Below, in pieces: positions 5,825 to 7,079 of a DNA stretch of 7,079 nt (positions are counted from its first letter, which is position 1; each line of letters opens with the position of its first letter). Both the position numbers and the translations under genes were made by a program. The notes beneath the pieces are model-generated. The model saw only the letters and a program-made list of their open reading frames with translations. It was not told the DNA's origin and did not search any database. The stretch is from Methylococcaceae bacterium (GTDB lineage: Bacteria > Pseudomonadota > Gammaproteobacteria > Methylococcales > Methylomonadaceae), in the NCBI GenBank assembly GCA_947506075.1, contig CANNNN010000132.1, positions 1 through 7,079 of the forward strand, in the 5' to 3' direction.

Positions 5825-6187
5825 TTAAGGCTTGCTTTGATGTTCTTTGGCGATTTCTGCAATTTTTGCAAATGCAGCGATGTCGCGAACGGCAATATCA
5901 GCCAGAACTTTACGGTCTATCTTCACATTGGCTTTAGTCAAGCCATTGATGAAACGACTGTAAGACATTCCGCTGAGACGGGCCGCCGCATTGATACGGA
6001 CGATCCACAAAGCGCGGAATTGACGTTTTCTCTGTTTGCGATCGCGGTACGCATATTGACCCGCTTTGATTACCGCTTGTTTGGCAACGCGATAAACCCG
6101 GCTTCGTGCGCCGTAGTAACCTTTCGCTTGCTTTAATACTTTTTTATGTCTTGCTCTGGCAGTTACGCCGCGTTTAACTCTAGGCAT
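5825..6187 (-). CDS. rplT: 50S ribosomal protein L20
   Basis: A 120-residue basic protein, 2 residues longer than E. coli L20. The N-terminal MPRVKRGVTARARHKKVLKQ is the lysine/arginine-rich extension that threads into 23S rRNA and is needed early in 50S assembly. It is followed by the conserved AKGYYGARSRVYRVAKQAVI and YRDRKQRKRQFRALWIVRIN segments. The C-terminal domain (about 60-120, NAAARLSGMSYSRFINGLTKAN... LADIAVRD) is the part known in E. coli to bind operon mRNA and repress rpmI and rplT. The ATG has GAGGAA at a spacing of 7 nt, and the gene starts 15 nt after rpmI, which suggests translational coupling. The sequence is intact and unremarkable. Confidence 0.99.
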   Translation of the reverse strand: MPRVKRGVTARARHKKVLKQAKGYYGARSRVYRVAKQAVIKAGQYAYRDRKQRKRQFRALWIVRINAAARLSGMSYSRFINGLTKANVKIDRKVLADIAVRDIAAFAKIAEIAKEHQSKP

Positions 6188-6202
6188 GTTCTACTTCCTC
6201 AA

Positions 6203-6400
6203 TTAGCTGTACGGCATCATGCGTATAGCCATACGCACATCGGATGGATGAATAGTTGCCGGCGAGCGTAACTGTCTTTTTCTCTTAGTCGATTTTTTGG
6301 TCAGGATATGACGTCTGTGGGACTGACCACATTTAAAACCGCCGTTACCAGTGCGTCTGAAACGCTTGGCAGCTCCACGGTTAGTTTTGATCTTAGGCAT
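6203..6400 (-). CDS. rpmI: 50S ribosomal protein L35
   Basis: A 65-residue basic protein beginning MPKIKTNRGAAKRFRRTGNG, the typical L35 N-terminus. The family's GFKCGQSHRRHILTKKSTKR and KRQLR segments follow, with a C-terminal VRMAIRMMPYS. An upstream in-frame ATG would add 20 hydrophobic residues (MHFALL...) with no family counterpart. The start at 6400 is chosen because it restores the normal length and has GGAG at 6408-6411, 7 nt upstream. L35 sits in the 50S subunit. In E. coli its translation is the control point at which L20 represses rpmI and rplT together. Confidence 0.98.
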   Translation of the reverse strand: MPKIKTNRGAAKRFRRTGNGGFKCGQSHRRHILTKKSTKRKRQLRSPATIHPSDVRMAIRMMPYS

Positions 6401-6542
6401 TTGTTTGCTCCAATAAATTAATAAAATCCCTGAGTTGCAACTCAGCAAGGCAAAATGCATGGCCCTGAAGAATTACCCGTATCACTTTCATGATACTTAA
6501 CGACTCATCCTGTGTCGCTATACAAACGCTGCAAGCAGCATT
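6401..6542 (-). promoter_or_regulatory. infC-rpmI spacer: candidate L20 autoregulatory leader
   Basis: This 142-nt spacer carries a 16-bp perfect palindrome CTGAGTTGCAACTCAG at 6430-6445, which as RNA is a 6-bp stem with a TGCA loop about 20 nt upstream of the rpmI ribosome binding site. A second hairpin is GTATCA/TGATAC around a 6-base loop (6479-6496). In E. coli, L20 represses by binding a structured leader, including a long-range pseudoknot, upstream of rpmI. The position fits that role, but I cannot show the pseudoknot by eye, so the L20 assignment is an inference. A promoter or partial terminator is also possible. Confidence 0.4.
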
Positions 6543-7067
6543 TTATTTTTTCTTTTTCGGCGCCATCACCATAACCATCTGGCGACCTTCCATCTTAGGA
6601 AACTGCTCGACAATGGCTAACTCTTCCAAATCTTTTTCTATGCGCTTCAACAGATCCACACCGATTTCCCGATGCGCCATTTCTCGACCACGGTAACGCA
6701 GGGTGATCTTGGTTTTATCACCCTCGTTAAGGAACTTGGTTAAACTTTTCAGTTTAACTTGATAATCGCCTTCGTCAGTACCGGGTCTGAATTTGATTTC
6801 CTTAACCTGAACTTGCTTTTGTTTCTTTTTGGCAACGGCCAGTTTTTTGTTTAACTCAAACTGGTATTTGCCATAGTTCATTATCTTGCAAACCGGAGGA
6901 TCCGCGTTCGGCGATATTTCCACTAAATCCAAGTCTGCAGCGTAAGCAATCTGTTTGGCTTCATCCAACGTGATAATGCCTAACGCCTCACCATCTGCAC
7001 CTGTTACCCGAACCCGCCTTGCGGTAATCGAGTCATTCAGGCGCGTTTCATCTTTTTTAGCAGCGAT
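6543..7067 (-). CDS. infC: Translation initiation factor IF3
   Basis: The frame is open from an in-frame TAA at 7073-7071. The best start is ATC at 7067-7065, preceded by GAGG at 7079-7076, giving 174 residues, within the usual 170-183. The N-domain begins (M)AAKKDETRLNDSITARRVRV, with GEALGIITLDEA and LDLVEISPNADPPVCKIMNY following. A lysine-rich linker helix (about 80-95) leads to the C-domain with the signature VKEIKFRPGTDEGDYQVKL, then RGREMAH and an EGRQMVMVMAPKKKK end. IF3 binds 30S, prevents premature 50S joining and checks the start codon and initiator tRNA. A later ATG- or TTG-type start (for example TTG at 6968) would remove 33 conserved N-terminal residues. The preceding GAG-GAT-TAA at the edge could be the end of thrS, the usual upstream neighbour, but two codons cannot prove it. 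Confidence 0.97.
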   Translation of the reverse strand: MAAKKDETRLNDSITARRVRVTGADGEALGIITLDEAKQIAYAADLDLVEISPNADPPVCKIMNYGKYQFELNKKLAVAKKKQKQVQVKEIKFRPGTDEGDYQVKLKSLTKFLNEGDKTKITLRYRGREMAHREIGVDLLKRIEKDLEELAIVEQFPKMEGRQMVMVMAPKKKK

Positions 7068-7079
7068 ATCTTAATCCTC
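7065..7079 (-). promoter_or_regulatory. infC translation start: AUC codon with GAGG Shine-Dalgarno
   Basis: On the minus strand GAGG (7079-7076) is followed, after 8 bases, by ATC (7067-7065) in the IF3 frame. No ATG or GTG occurs between the upstream stop and the conserved N-domain. AUU, AUC, AUA and CUG starts are discriminated against by IF3, so such a start makes infC translation fall when IF3 is abundant, as established for the AUU start of E. coli infC. The regulation here is inferred from that precedent. Confidence 0.75.

Noticed and set aside
6401..6460. 20-residue N-terminal extension of L35 (start at 6460)
   Set aside because: The hydrophobic extension has no counterpart in L35 and the ATG at 6400 has a proper GGAG. 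The extension also covers the leader palindrome.

Overview
The window looks like a piece of a gammaproteobacterial chromosome of middling GC content. The evidence is the conserved minus-strand order infC-rpmI-rplT-pheS-pheT-ihfA-(MerR-like gene)-tRNA-Pro(GGG), together with proteins that match the Escherichia coli and Pseudomonas versions closely in length and motifs. As far as I recall, Pseudomonas has the same tail, with a MerR-like gene after ihfA and then tRNA-Pro. The moderate GC and the PheS form with a four-cysteine insertion would fit many Gammaproteobacteria, including methanotroph-like lineages. I cannot fix a genus from the sequence.

Reading from the right edge downward, all real genes lie on the minus strand. 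At 7067-6543 is translation initiation factor IF3, which appears to start on AUC, with its Shine-Dalgarno sequence at the very edge of the window. A 142-nt spacer with two hairpins leads to rpmI (L35, 6400-6203), and 15 nt later comes rplT (L20, 6187-5825). A 127-nt spacer with a 12-bp hairpin and a second GC-rich hairpin separates rplT from pheS (5697-4678). Next, 17 nt further, is pheT (4660-2285). Then 2 nt further is ihfA (2282-1986), which overlaps a MerR-like regulator gene (2002-1649) by 17 bp. tRNA-Pro(GGG) follows at 1546-1470 and tRNA-Thr(CGT) at 1312-1235. The operon therefore couples initiation factor, two large-subunit proteins, the two subunits of phenylalanyl-tRNA synthetase, one IHF subunit and a small regulator.

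The left 1.2 kb is different in character and looks like an accessory segment beginning at the 3' end of the tRNA-Thr gene. Positions 699-1234 contain no convincing gene, only overlapping GC palindromes, a startless open frame and a 16-codon ORF with a good ribosome binding site. At 698-351 is a 115-residue protein of unknown function, with an excisionase/MerR-like helix-turn-helix and a C-terminal coiled coil. At 191-1 is the start of a second AT-rich small gene that runs off the left edge. I recognise this pair only as an uncharacterised small-protein pair. There is no integrase, transposase, CRISPR array, toxin-antitoxin signature or known defence gene in view, so I do not claim a new system. 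The two small genes and the tRNA-flanked junction are the most worthwhile places to look further.
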